Positions 1-8,515 of a stretch of DNA of 48,421 bases are shown here, in pieces (position 1 is the stretch's first letter; each line of letters begins with the position of its first letter). Source of the DNA: JBBIIC01 sp037446725 (GTDB lineage Bacteria; Actinomycetota; Coriobacteriia; Anaerosomatales; SLCP01); the NCBI GenBank assembly GCA_037446725.1, contig JBBIIC010000019.1, forward strand, positions 1 to 48,421. Reading direction: 5' to 3'. Made by a program: the position numbers and the translations under genes. A model generated the notes under the pieces. The model saw only the letters and a program-made list of their open reading frames with translations. It did not search any database and was not told the DNA's origin.

Positions 1-2
1 AA

Positions 3-863
3 GAGGCGACCCGCAAGATGCAGGAGATCTACACCGAGCCGGTCAAACCCGAGCTGATCACGCAGCGCGTTCGTGAGATCAAGGAGGGCGGAGTGCTTGC
101 AGCTGCGAGCCTCACGCCGCAAAACGTCGACACCTACATCGAGGCCGCACTAGCAGGCGGGCTCGACATCCTCGTCATCCAGGGCACGGTCGTTTCGGCC
201 GAGCACAAGTCTTCCTACTCCGAGCCGCTCGATCTCAATGCGTTCGTGCGTGACCTCGACATCCCGTGCATCATCGGCGGGTGCTGCTCGTATCAGGGCG
301 CGTTGCACCTCATGCGCGCGGGCGCTGTCGGCGTGCTAGTGGGTGTGGGCCCGGGTCATGCCTGCACCTCGCGCCGCGTGCTCGGCATCGGTGTCCCGCA
401 GTGCACCGCGATCGCGGACGCGGCGGCGGCACGTATGCGCCACCTCGATGAGACCGGTTTCTACGCCCACGTCATCGCCGATGGCGGCATGCGCACCGGG
501 GGCGACCTCGCCAAGGCCGTCGCGGTGGGTGCCGACGCCATCATGATAGGCTCTCCGCTCGCGTCCGCCGCCGAGGCGCCCGGCCGTGGCTACCACTGGG
601 GCATGGCCACCTTCCACCCCGACCTGCCGCGCGGTACGCGCGTGCGTGCAGGCGTGAAGGGTTCGCTCGAGGACATCCTCCTCGGCCCGGCGCACGAGAA
701 CGACGGGACGCTCAACCTGCTCGGCGGGCTGCGCACCTCGATGGCGACCACGGGCTACGAGAACCTGAAGGCATTCCAGAAGGCCGAGGTCATGGTCGCA
801 CCCTCGCTGCAGACGGAGGGCAAGGTCCTCCAGCAGTCGCAGGGTGTGGGCATGGGTAGCTAG
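3..863 (+). CDS. guaB3: GuaB3-family IMP dehydrogenase/GMP reductase-like protein, 5' partial
   Basis: TIM-barrel enzyme of the IMPDH/GMPR superfamily acting in guanine nucleotide metabolism. The frame is open from the window edge, so the N-terminus lies outside; the visible part corresponds to the C-terminal three quarters of a roughly 370-residue GuaB3 protein. Seen here: LVIQGTVVSAEH, GALHLMRAGAVGVLVG, GPGHACTSRRVLGIGVPQ and VIADGGMRTGGDLAKA. The ACTSR loop matches the catalytic-cysteine loop of true IMPDH and GMPR enzymes, whereas mycobacterial GuaB3 as I recall it lacks this Cys. That suggests a catalytically competent enzyme, perhaps a GMP reductase. No CBS domains are visible. It ends 9 bases before guaA, so the two are probably co-transcribed. 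Family membership is clear; the direction of the reaction is not. Confidence 0.88.
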   Translation, partial: EATRKMQEIYTEPVKPELITQRVREIKEGGVLAAASLTPQNVDTYIEAALAGGLDILVIQGTVVSAEHKSSYSEPLDLNAFVRDLDIPCIIGGCCSYQGALHLMRAGAVGVLVGVGPGHACTSRRVLGIGVPQCTAIADAAAARMRHLDETGFYAHVIADGGMRTGGDLAKAVAVGADAIMIGSPLASAAEAPGRGYHWGMATFHPDLPRGTRVRAGVKGSLEDILLGPAHENDGTLNLLGGLRTSMATTGYENLKAFQKAEVMVAPSLQTEGKVLQQSQGVGMGS

Positions 864-872
864 GGGCAGCCG

Positions 873-2429
873 GTGACGAGCGCCTCCTACCACGATCAGC
901 AGCCGACCGTCCTCGTCCTCGATTTCGGGGCGCAGTACGCGCAGCTCATCGCGCGCCGCGTTCGCGAGGCGCGGGTGTACTCGGAGATCGTGCCGTTCGA
1001 CATCCCGGCAGCCGAAGTCGAGCGACGCGCACCAGCCGCGCTCATACTCTCGGGCGGGCCCGCGAGCGTGTACGCCGAGGGCGCGCCCCACATGGACCCG
1101 GCGATCCTCGATCTCGGCATGCCGGTCCTCGGGTTTTGCTACGGCATACAGGAGATGGCGCTGCATCTCGGTGGCGAGATTCCGCGTACCGACGTGGGTG
1201 AGTACGGGTTCGCCGAGCTCGAAGTCGTAGACCCCTCGTGCCGGCTTCTCGAGGGCGTACCGGAGACATCACAGGTCTGGATGAGCCACCGCGACAGCGT
1301 GGGCACTCCGCCGCCGGGCTTCACCGTCACGGCGCGGACCGCCATCACTCCGGTCGCGGCGATGGAGGACCCGTCGCGCAGGCTCTACGCCACGCAATTT
1401 CATCCCGAGGTCGCCCACACCGAGTTCGGACAGCAGATCATCCGCACGTTCCTGCACGACATCGCGCAGATTCCTCCGGTCTGGACGATGGTCAACATCA
1501 TCGAGGAGACGGTCGAGCAGGTGCGTGAGCAGGTTGGCGACGGTAGGGTCATCTGCGGCCTGTCCGGCGGCGTGGACTCGAGCGTCGTCGCGGCGCTGCT
1601 GCACCGCGCCATCGGCGACCAGCTCACCTGCGTGTTCGTCGACCACGGGATGCTCCGACTTGACGAGGCCGAGCAGGTCGTGCGGACCTTCCGCGACCAG
1701 TTCCACGTCGACCTCGTGCATGTCGATGCCGAGGAGCGCTACCTCTCCCTGCTCGCCGGCGTCACCGACCCCGAGGAGAAGCGCTGCATCATCGGTGAGG
1801 AGTTCTGGAAGGTCTTCTTCGAGGAGGCCGAGAAGCTCGAGGGCGTGCAGTGGCTCGCGCAGGGCACGCTCTACCCCGACGTGATCGAGTCGGGCAACAA
1901 GACGGCCGCCAAGATCAAGAGCCATCACAACCTGATCCCATTCCCGACAGGCGTGCACTTCGACTTGATTGAGCCGCTTAAGGCGCTGTTCAAGGACGAG
2001 GTCCGCGCGGTCGGCGCCGAACTCGGCCTGCCCGACGAGATCGTCCACCGGCAGCCCTTCCCGGGCCCGGGGTTGGCCGTGCGCATCATCGGCGAGATCA
2101 CGCACGCGAAGCTCGAGACGTTGCGTCGCGCTGATGCCATCGTGCGCGAGGAGATCTCAGCATGGGACCGCGACCGCGAGGTCTGGCAGTACTTCGCCGT
2201 GCTGCCCGACATCCGCTCGGTAGGCGTGATGGGCGACCAGCGGACCTACGGGCACCCCATCATCGTGCGCGCGGTCGCGTCAGCCGACGCCATGACCGCC
2301 GACTGGGCGCGACTCCCCCATGAGCTGCTGGGTCGCATGAGCAACCGCATCATCAACGAGGTCGAGGGGATCAACCGCGTGGCCTACGACATCACGAGCA
2401 AGCCCCCCGGCACCATCGAGTGGGAATAG
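873..2429 (+). CDS. guaA: GMP synthase (glutamine-hydrolysing)
   Basis: Converts XMP, ATP and glutamine to GMP, the last step of GMP synthesis, in the cytoplasm. The 518-residue protein has the full two-domain layout. The N-terminal class I glutamine amidotransferase has oxyanion motif LSGGPASV (about residues 59-66), nucleophile Cys89 in GFCYG, and His177/Glu179 in FHPEV. The ATP-pyrophosphatase domain starts near 205 with the P-loop SGGVDSS at 231-237. The C-terminal dimerisation domain ends in TKPPGTIEWE-type sequence (here SKPPGTIEWE), as is normal for GuaA. The start is GTG at 873, preceded by a purine-rich AGGGGCAG at 862-869. It follows guaB3 by 9 bases. Length and motifs match the family, and nothing is missing. 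Confidence 0.97.
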   Translation: MTSASYHDQQPTVLVLDFGAQYAQLIARRVREARVYSEIVPFDIPAAEVERRAPAALILSGGPASVYAEGAPHMDPAILDLGMPVLGFCYGIQEMALHLGGEIPRTDVGEYGFAELEVVDPSCRLLEGVPETSQVWMSHRDSVGTPPPGFTVTARTAITPVAAMEDPSRRLYATQFHPEVAHTEFGQQIIRTFLHDIAQIPPVWTMVNIIEETVEQVREQVGDGRVICGLSGGVDSSVVAALLHRAIGDQLTCVFVDHGMLRLDEAEQVVRTFRDQFHVDLVHVDAEERYLSLLAGVTDPEEKRCIIGEEFWKVFFEEAEKLEGVQWLAQGTLYPDVIESGNKTAAKIKSHHNLIPFPTGVHFDLIEPLKALFKDEVRAVGAELGLPDEIVHRQPFPGPGLAVRIIGEITHAKLETLRRADAIVREEISAWDRDREVWQYFAVLPDIRSVGVMGDQRTYGHPIIVRAVASADAMTADWARLPHELLGRMSNRIINEVEGINRVAYDITSKPPGTIEWE

Positions 2430-2478
2430 GAACATAGGCAGTATCGTCGAAGGGGAATAGGAACATAGGCAGCATCGT
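2422..2478 (+). repeat. 31-bp-period tandem duplication at the guaA stop codon
   Basis: A 26-base unit beginning GGGAATAGGAACATAGGCAG occurs at 2422-2447 and again at 2453-2478, with one mismatch (TATCGT versus CATCGT). The first copy includes the last codons and TAG stop of guaA. The second is a non-coding echo between guaA and the chorismate mutase gene. It looks like a small slippage duplication; no hairpin is evident. Confidence 0.85.
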
Positions 2479-2529
2479 GGCGGTCACGTCGTGCGGCGTG
2501 ACGCGGCCCGACCGAGCGGAGTGAGTGGG

Positions 2530-2805
2530 ATGACCGAGCACAGCGAGGATGCCCAGCGTCAGATAGACCAGCTGCGTGCGCGCATAGACGAAATCGACTG
2601 CCGCATCGTCGAGCTGCTGAACGAGCGCGCGAACCATGCGCTTGCCATCCGCGACCTCAAGCCGAAGATGCAGCTCGGGTTGTACGACCCGAAGCGCGAG
2701 GAGGAGATCTTCGCGCACCTCGCACGGTGCAACGAAGGGCCGCTCTACGCCGACAACCTGCGTGAGATCTACCAGGCCATCCTCCACGTGATGAAGGAGC
2801 TCTGA
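2530..2805 (+). CDS. Chorismate mutase, AroQ class (stand-alone)
   Basis: A 91-residue all-helical AroQ-type chorismate mutase, converting chorismate to prephenate for Phe/Tyr synthesis. Diagnostic sequence: QIDQLRARIDEIDCRIVELLNERANHALAIRDLK, with the active-site Arg in the first helix and the Arg/Lys residues of the second, then LYDPKREEEIFAHL and the C-terminal NLREIYQAILHVM helix. The ATG at 2530 is preferred over an upstream in-frame start at 2491 because GGAG lies 8 bases upstream and the extra residues are unlike the family. Only 5 bases separate it from the DAHP synthase gene. In other bacteria this domain is often fused to type I-beta DAHP synthase as a regulatory domain, so the pair may form a complex with feedback control (inference). 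Confidence 0.9.
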   Translation: MTEHSEDAQRQIDQLRARIDEIDCRIVELLNERANHALAIRDLKPKMQLGLYDPKREEEIFAHLARCNEGPLYADNLREIYQAILHVMKEL

Positions 2806-2810
2806 GGGCC

Positions 2811-3605
2811 ATGTCCGGTCAGGCTCCTGCGCCCAACCCGATTGTGCGCGACGGGGACGTCACCATCATCGCCGGGCCGTGCTCGGTCGAGAGCCGCGAC
2901 CAGATGGACGAGGTGGGGGCCGCGCTCAAGGAACTGGGCGTGCGCGCGATGCGGGGCGGCGCCTACAAGCCCCGCACGAGCCCGCACTCGTTCCAGGGTC
3001 TGGAGGAAGAGGGTCTGAAGATCCTGCGCGAGACCGCGGACAAGCACGGACTGCTGTTCGTCACCGAGGTCACCGATTCGGCGCATGCTGAGGTCGTGGA
3101 TGCCTATGCCGACATGCTGCAGATCGGCACCCGCAATATGGCGAACTTCAGCCTGCTCAAGCGCATCGGGCAGGTGACCGCGGACAGCCGCAAGCCCGTG
3201 GTCTTCAAGCGGGGCATGGCGGCGACGATCCAGGAGTGGCTCCAGGCGAGCGAGTACATCAGCATGCTCGGCAACGACAACGTCATCCTGTGCGAGCGTG
3301 GTATCCGCACCTTTGAGACCGCGACGCGCTTCACGCTCGACATCAGTGCCGTGCCGGTCGTCAAGAAGCTCTCGCTCCTGCCCATCATCGTCGACGTGTC
3401 GCACCCCACGGGCCAGGCCGATCTAGTCCCGGCGGTCTCGCGTGCGGCCGTTGCGGTAGGTGCAGACGGCGTCATGGTCGAGGTGCATCCTGACCCGCGT
3501 ACCGCGCTCTGCGACGGGCCGCAATCGCTCGACTTGGCAGGATTACGCAACCTAATCGCAGAACTCGAACCGGTGGCGAAGGCCGTCGGCAAGGGGCTCG
3601 CGTGA
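2811..3605 (+). CDS. aroF: 3-deoxy-7-phosphoheptulonate synthase (DAHP synthase, type I-beta)
   Basis: First enzyme of the shikimate pathway, condensing phosphoenolpyruvate and erythrose 4-phosphate. The 264-residue protein carries the class I-beta/KDO8PS-like barrel motifs in order: AGPCSVES (metal and PEP binding), RGGAYKPRTSP, QIGTRNMANF, VVFKRGM, LCERGIRTFE, DVSHPTG and EVHPDP. It ends with CDGPQSL. It lacks the N-terminal regulatory ferredoxin-like extension of the Thermotoga enzyme and the fused chorismate mutase of Bacillus. The separate chorismate mutase immediately upstream fits the missing fusion partner. Start ATG at 2811 follows the upstream stop by 5 bases. Confidence 0.95.
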   Translation: MSGQAPAPNPIVRDGDVTIIAGPCSVESRDQMDEVGAALKELGVRAMRGGAYKPRTSPHSFQGLEEEGLKILRETADKHGLLFVTEVTDSAHAEVVDAYADMLQIGTRNMANFSLLKRIGQVTADSRKPVVFKRGMAATIQEWLQASEYISMLGNDNVILCERGIRTFETATRFTLDISAVPVVKKLSLLPIIVDVSHPTGQADLVPAVSRAAVAVGADGVMVEVHPDPRTALCDGPQSLDLAGLRNLIAELEPVAKAVGKGLA

Positions 3606-3668
3606 TCACAGCGAGCGGCGGGTCCATCGCGCCGGTGGGGGCCGAGTGAGCGCGTCGTCCGGGGGTAC

Positions 3669-3881
3669 GTGATCGTGAGCACCGTGGCAGGGATGTCGAA
3701 GTTCTGCCCGCACTGCGGGGCCTTCGGCTCGCCGCGACTTGGCTCGTGCAACGTCTGCGGCCTCTCCGTGTGCGAGAAGTGCGGCAACATCCAGCACATG
3801 AAGGGCGAGCGCCAGCTCATCCACAACGAGTGCCTTCGCGATTCGGGCGACTCGTTCACGATGATCAAGTTCGTCAAGTAG
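3669..3881 (+). CDS. Small zinc-ribbon protein of unknown function
   Basis: About 70 residues with three Cys pairs: CPHCG, CNVCG and CEKCG, followed by NIQHMKGERQLIHNECLRDSGDSF. The spacing suggests two small zinc-binding knuckles. I do not recognise a named family. The start is uncertain: GTG at 3669 gives the longest form, GTG at 3675 is better spaced from the GGGGG at 3661-3665, and ATG at 3693 would give MSKFCPHCG. It sits between aroF and pcrA on the same strand, with 63 bases upstream and 54 bases downstream, so it may have its own promoter. A role in metal binding or protein/nucleic-acid contacts is only a guess. Confidence 0.7.
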   Translation: MIVSTVAGMSKFCPHCGAFGSPRLGSCNVCGLSVCEKCGNIQHMKGERQLIHNECLRDSGDSFTMIKFVK

Positions 3882-3935
3882 TGCCCCCTGCACACTCTGT
3901 CCCGTTCGGCTTCAAGCGGGTAGACTACAGGGTCT

Positions 3936-6167
3936 ATGGCGATGAACCTCTCCGACCTCAACCCCGCCCAGCACGACGCCGTCATGACGACCGAGGGCCC
4001 GCTCCTCGTTCTTGCCGGCGCCGGCTCGGGCAAGACCAGGGTGCTCACGAGCCGTATCGCCCACATCGTGGGCGACCTCGGTGTGTCCGCGGCGGAGATC
4101 CTTGCCATCGCGTTCACCAACAAGGCGGCCGGCGAGATGCGCGAGCGCCTCGGCGACCAGTGCGGTCCGTGCGTGCGCGCGATGTGGGTCATGACCTTTC
4201 ACGCGATGTGCGTGCGCATGCTGCGGGCCGACGCGGAGGCGGTCGGCCTCACGCGCTCATTCACCATCTACGACGCCGACGACGCCAAGCGCATGATTAC
4301 CTCGGTCATGAAAGACCTCGAGCTCGACCCGAAGCGCTACCCGCCCAACGCCATCGCTGCGCGCATCTCGGCTGCCAAGAACGAGCTGATCGAGCCCGCC
4401 GAGTTCGCCGAGGCCGCCGTGAGCCCGATCGACAAAGCCGCGGCCAGGGTCTTCCCGCGCTACCGGGCCCGGACGCGCGAGGCCAACGCGTTCGACTTCG
4501 ACGACTTGCTCGTCGAGGCGCACCGCCTGCTCGCCGAGCACCCCGAGGTACTCGAGGCGTACCAGGACCGTTTCCGCTACATCCTCGTTGACGAGTACCA
4601 GGACACCAACCACGCCCAGTACCGCATCGTGAACCTGCTCGCTTCTGCGCATCGCAACCTCATGGTCGTCGGCGACGACGACCAGTCCATCTACTCGTGG
4701 CGGGGCGCCGACATCCGCAACATCCTCGAGTTCGAGCGCGACTACCCGGACGCGACCGTCATCCGACTCGAGCAGAACTACCGCTCGACGGCGACCATCC
4801 TCGCCGCGGCCAACGCCGTCGTCGCCAACAACAAAGGCCGCAAGCCCAAGACGCTGTGGACGGCGAACGTCGGTGGGGAGGCAATCAGCCGCTACTACGC
4901 GACCGACGAGCGCGACGAGGCCCGGTTCGTTGCGACCGAGATCGAGCGGCTGTTGCGCGAGGAGGGCCGCTCCTACGCCGACATGGCGGTCTTCTACCGC
5001 ACCAACGCGCAGTCCCGCGTTCTCGAAGATGTCTTCCTTCGTACCGGCGTGCCCTACCAGATCGTCGGCGGCACGCGCTTCTTCGACCGCGCCGAGATCC
5101 GTGACGTCATGGCCTACGTGAGGGCAGCGGTGAACCCGGCCGACGAGATCGCGCTCAAGCGCATCGTCAACAAGCCCAAGCGCGGCATCGGTGACAGCAC
5201 CATCGAGAGCGTCGAGTACGAGGCCGCCAAACGAGGCGTCCCGTTCGAGACCGCGCTTCGGGCCGCGGTCGAGGAGGGCTTCGTGGCGACGGCTCCGCGG
5301 ATGCGCGTCGCGGCCTTTCTCGAGCTGCTCGACGAGGTGCGCGCGCTCGCCGCCGCCGGTGGCGACCTGCGCGAGCTCATCGAGGAGATCGTAGCGCGCT
5401 CGGGACTCATATCGGCGCTCGAGGCCGAGCGGACCCTCGAGGCCGACGGGCGTCTCGAGAACATCCGCGAGCTGTTCGGCGTGGTCGACGAGTTCGTTTC
5501 GGCGCACGAGGGCGCCGACCTGCCGGTGTTCACGGAGTGGGTCACGTTGCGAACCGATGTCGACACACTCGTGGAGGGCGAGCGCGCGGTCACCCTGATG
5601 ACGGTACACACGGCCAAGGGGCTGGAGTTCCCGGTCGTGTTCATCGTCGGCCTGGAGGACTCCATCTTCCCGCACGTCAACTCGATGTTCGACGAGTCGG
5701 GTCTGGAGGAGGAGCGCCGTCTCGCGTACGTTGGCATCACCCGTGCGCGCGAGCGCCTCTACCTGACGCACGCGCACGCTCGCAGCCTCTTCGGCTCCAC
5801 GCAGCACAACCCGCCGAGTCGCTTCATCGGCGAGATTCCCGAGGAGCACGTCTCCGCGGCTGGTCTCGGCTCCGCGGGCATCTCGGGTACCGGCTTCACG
5901 CGCCGGGGCGCCGCCTCACGCGGCTCGCTCGCTGGTACCGGCAGGGGCGCAGGCGGTGGGAGGGTCTTCGGCTCGGGTCAGCGCCGCGAGCCGCGGCCTG
6001 CCGAGGAGCGGGAGACCTTCGAGGTCGGCGCGCTCGTCGAGCACAAGGTCTTCGGACCGGGTACGGTTACCGCGGTCCACGGGGATCGCATCACGGTGTC
6101 GTTCGCCCGAGCAGGCACGAAGAAGCTGCTCGCGGGTTTCGCGCCGCTGCGGAAAGTGCGAGACTGA
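3936..6167 (+). CDS. pcrA: ATP-dependent DNA helicase PcrA/UvrD family
   Basis: Superfamily 1A 3'-5' helicase for repair and replication-fork maintenance. All helicase motifs are visible in 743 residues: Walker A AGAGSGKT (about 27-34), the AFTNKAAGEM motif Ia, Walker B DEYQDTN, motif III GDDDQSIYSWRGAD, motif IV QNYRST, motif V TVHTAKGLEFPVVF and motif VI YVGITRARERL. A Gly/Arg-rich linker leads to a C-terminal Tudor-like domain (VEHKVFGPGTVTAVHGDRITVSFA), known in Gram-positive PcrA to contact RNA polymerase. TAGACT at about 3921 resembles a -10 element only a few bases before the first ATG, so the transcript may have a very short leader. Length and motifs agree with PcrA; no recBCD-type features are present. 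Confidence 0.96.
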   Translation: MAMNLSDLNPAQHDAVMTTEGPLLVLAGAGSGKTRVLTSRIAHIVGDLGVSAAEILAIAFTNKAAGEMRERLGDQCGPCVRAMWVMTFHAMCVRMLRADAEAVGLTRSFTIYDADDAKRMITSVMKDLELDPKRYPPNAIAARISAAKNELIEPAEFAEAAVSPIDKAAARVFPRYRARTREANAFDFDDLLVEAHRLLAEHPEVLEAYQDRFRYILVDEYQDTNHAQYRIVNLLASAHRNLMVVGDDDQSIYSWRGADIRNILEFERDYPDATVIRLEQNYRSTATILAAANAVVANNKGRKPKTLWTANVGGEAISRYYATDERDEARFVATEIERLLREEGRSYADMAVFYRTNAQSRVLEDVFLRTGVPYQIVGGTRFFDRAEIRDVMAYVRAAVNPADEIALKRIVNKPKRGIGDSTIESVEYEAAKRGVPFETALRAAVEEGFVATAPRMRVAAFLELLDEVRALAAAGGDLRELIEEIVARSGLISALEAERTLEADGRLENIRELFGVVDEFVSAHEGADLPVFTEWVTLRTDVDTLVEGERAVTLMTVHTAKGLEFPVVFIVGLEDSIFPHVNSMFDESGLEEERRLAYVGITRARERLYLTHAHARSLFGSTQHNPPSRFIGEIPEEHVSAAGLGSAGISGTGFTRRGAASRGSLAGTGRGAGGGRVFGSGQRREPRPAEERETFEVGALVEHKVFGPGTVTAVHGDRITVSFARAGTKKLLAGFAPLRKVRD

Positions 6168-6202
6168 GAGGGCACCCGTTCCGAGGAGATGGGGACGAGC
6201 AC

Positions 6203-7828
6203 ATGGGTCCTGTCCTGGTCTTCGGCCACAAGAATCCTGACAACGACTCGATCTGTTCGGCTGTGGCCTATGCACACCTCAAGAACCTCACTGATGCCGA
6301 GAACGTCTATGTTCCGGCCCGCCTCGGTCCGCTTCCTCCCGAGACGGCGTGGGTCTTCGATCGGTTCGGCGTGCAGCCGCCGGAGGAGATCGCGCACGTC
6401 CACACGCGGGTGCGCGACGTGATGACGGAGGGCGTCGTCAGCGCCGACATCGATGCGACGATGCTCGACGCGGGCCGCCTTATGCGCGAGCGCGACGTCC
6501 GGGCGCTTCCGGTCCTCCAGGAGGGCACAGTCCGGGGGCTGATCAACCAGACCATTCTGGCCGAGGCGTACCTCGGCGAGACCGAGATGCGCGGGTTCGC
6601 CCGGGTGCCTGTCGCCGTCAAGCACCTGGTCACCGTCGTGGACGGCACGCTTCTCGCGGGCGACCCGGAGATGGTGCTCGCCGGCGGCGTGCTCATCGGA
6701 GCGATGGAGCCCGAGACGATGGTGGGCTACATCCGTCCGGGAGACACGCTTGTCGTGGGCGACCGCAGGCGCTCGCAGCCGATGGCGCTCGAGGCGGGCG
6801 TCGCCTGCCTCATCGTCACCGGCGGCAGCACGCCCGCACCCGAGGTCCTCGAGCTGGCGCGCGAGCGTGGGGCTGCGGTCGTCTCGACCGCGCACGACAC
6901 GTTCGCGGCCGCCCGGCTCGTCAACCTGTCGCACACGGTCGGCGACGTCATGGACACCGACGTGCTCCTGTTCGAGCCCGACATGCTGCTGTCCGAGGCC
7001 CTCGAGGACCTCCTGGGCTCGACGCACCGCGAGGCGGTCGTGGTCGACGGGGCCCACGCGCCCGTGGGCATGGTCACGCGCACGAACGTCGCACGCGGAA
7101 CGAGGCGGCGTGTCATCCTCGTCGACCACAACGAGACCGCCCAGTCCGCCGTCGGCATCGAGGAGGCCGAGGTCGTCGAGGTCGTCGACCACCACCGGAT
7201 CGGCGACGTTCAGACCTACGGCCCCATTCTGTTCCTCAACGTCCCGGTAGGGTCGACGGCGACGGTCGTCGCCATGCGCTACGAGGAGCTCGGCGTGCCG
7301 ATACCACGCCCGATGGCCGGCGTGCTGCTCTCGGCGGTGCTCAGCGACACCGTGCTGCTCAAGTCTCCGACGGCGACCGAGACCGACCACCGCATCGCGA
7401 CGACGCTCGCCGGCGTCGCCGGTGTGGACGCGCTCGAGTTCGGGCTCGAGATGTTCAAGGCGCGGACCGCGGGTGAGGCCTTCTCGGCCGAGCGTGCGGT
7501 CAAGGCCGACCTCAAGGAGTACCGGGTCGGTGACACCCTCGCCGCCATCGGCCAGGTCGAGACTGTCGATCTCGCGGCCGTCATGGAGCACGCGACGGAG
7601 ATCCGCTCGGTGATGGCGACGTTGCGCGAGGCGCGCGGCTACGACCTCGTCCTGCTCATGGTCACCGACGTGGTGCGCGAGGGCAGCGAGATCGTCGCCG
7701 TGGGCAAGGTGCGGCTCGCCGAGCGCGGTCTCGGTGTGTCGCTTGCCTCGGGCTCCGCATGGATGCCGGGGGTCCTGTCGCGAAAGAAGCAGGTTGCCGC
7801 GCGCCTGGTCGACGCGGCGGTCAAGTAG
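6203..7828 (+). CDS. Mn-dependent inorganic pyrophosphatase with CBS and DRTGG domains (family II)
   Basis: Hydrolyses pyrophosphate to phosphate. The 541-residue protein has the regulated family II layout: DHH catalytic start with GHKNPDNDSICSA (residues 8-20), a first CBS domain around MTEGVVSADIDATMLDAGRLM, a DRTGG-like domain (VAVKHLVTVVDGTLLAGDPEMV through LIVTGGSTP), a second CBS domain (VMDTDVLLFEPDMLLSEALEDLL), then VDHNE, the DHH motif VVDHHRIGD and the C-terminal DHHA2 domain with SPTATETDHR and a final RKKQV. Known relatives in Clostridium are inhibited by AMP/ADP and activated by diadenosine polyphosphates through these CBS domains. The ATG at 6203 is chosen because the conserved HKNPD motif sits close to the N-terminus; a longer open frame upstream is only the pcrA shadow. 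Confidence 0.93.
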   Translation: MGPVLVFGHKNPDNDSICSAVAYAHLKNLTDAENVYVPARLGPLPPETAWVFDRFGVQPPEEIAHVHTRVRDVMTEGVVSADIDATMLDAGRLMRERDVRALPVLQEGTVRGLINQTILAEAYLGETEMRGFARVPVAVKHLVTVVDGTLLAGDPEMVLAGGVLIGAMEPETMVGYIRPGDTLVVGDRRRSQPMALEAGVACLIVTGGSTPAPEVLELARERGAAVVSTAHDTFAAARLVNLSHTVGDVMDTDVLLFEPDMLLSEALEDLLGSTHREAVVVDGAHAPVGMVTRTNVARGTRRRVILVDHNETAQSAVGIEEAEVVEVVDHHRIGDVQTYGPILFLNVPVGSTATVVAMRYEELGVPIPRPMAGVLLSAVLSDTVLLKSPTATETDHRIATTLAGVAGVDALEFGLEMFKARTAGEAFSAERAVKADLKEYRVGDTLAAIGQVETVDLAAVMEHATEIRSVMATLREARGYDLVLLMVTDVVREGSEIVAVGKVRLAERGLGVSLASGSAWMPGVLSRKKQVAARLVDAAVK

Positions 7829-7836
7829 GGATCTGC

Positions 7837-8511
7837 GTGCCGCGCCGCGCCGCACAGCCCTGGAGCCGCGACCCGATGCCGGGGATCGCCGTGGTGGTGG
7901 TCGGCATCGCACTCGCGTGTCTCCTCCTGCTCACTGCGGCGGTGCTGTTCTTCCCAGCGTTCCAGGAGTTCGACGCGCGCATCTCCGCCGCCATCCGTGA
8001 AGTGTCCGTGCCCGGACTCGAGGCGCTCGCCACGACGCTCACCCGGCTCGGCGACACCTGGTCGATGTTCGCCCTCACCGTGCTCGGCGCCGGCTGGCTG
8101 GCCATGAGGGGTCGCCGGGCGGAGGCCGTGCTGCTCGGGGCGACGATGGCGCTCGGCACGGCCACCGGAGCGATACTCAAGCGCGTGGTCGAGCGTGCGC
8201 GCCCCGGGCTCGAGGTCGCACGGATCCCCATACCGGACAGCTACAGCTTCCCGTCCGGCCACGCGCTCGCATCGTTCCTCTTCTTCGGTGTCGCCGCGCT
8301 CCTGTTCTTCGTGATGGCGCGTTCGACGCGCGTGAAGTTGTGGGGCTGGCTCGTCTGTGCGCTCCTCGCGCTCGGCGTAGCGCTCTCACGCGTCTACCTT
8401 GGCGTGCATTACTTCGGCGACATCATCGCCTCATGGATGCTCGGCTCGGCGTTCCTCGTGATCGCGGTGGCAGCCTACGTATGGTGGGTGACGCGGGAGC
8501 ACGGCAGCTAG
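7837..8511 (+). CDS. PAP2-family membrane phosphatase
   Basis: Integral membrane phosphatase of the type 2 phosphatidic acid phosphatase superfamily, probably acting on a lipid phosphate or undecaprenyl pyrophosphate at the outer face of the membrane. The three PAP2 motifs are present: KRVVERARP (K-x6-RP), PSGHA, and SRVYLGVHYFGD (SR-x5-H-x3-D). About six hydrophobic segments are visible in 224 residues. GTG at 7837 has AGGG seven bases upstream; ATG at 7876 is an alternative just before the first membrane helix. It begins 8 bases after the pyrophosphatase gene, so the two are likely co-transcribed, and it is convergent with phoR (4-base gap). The exact substrate cannot be told from sequence. 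Confidence 0.88.
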   Translation: MPRRAAQPWSRDPMPGIAVVVVGIALACLLLLTAAVLFFPAFQEFDARISAAIREVSVPGLEALATTLTRLGDTWSMFALTVLGAGWLAMRGRRAEAVLLGATMALGTATGAILKRVVERARPGLEVARIPIPDSYSFPSGHALASFLFFGVAALLFFVMARSTRVKLWGWLVCALLALGVALSRVYLGVHYFGDIIASWMLGSAFLVIAVAAYVWWVTREHGS

Positions 8512-8515
8512 CGTC

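Noticed and set aside
4257..5849. Long antisense open frame opposite pcrA (530 codons)
   Set aside because: High-GC shadow: Arg/Asp/Val/Leu-rich sequence with no motif, while the plus strand has all helicase motifs. The same applies to 1269-2105, 5978-7912 and 45189-47402 on the minus strand.
5537..6202. Long N-terminal extension of the pyrophosphatase
   Set aside because: It is the shadow of pcrA in another frame; the conserved GHKNPD motif must be near the start.
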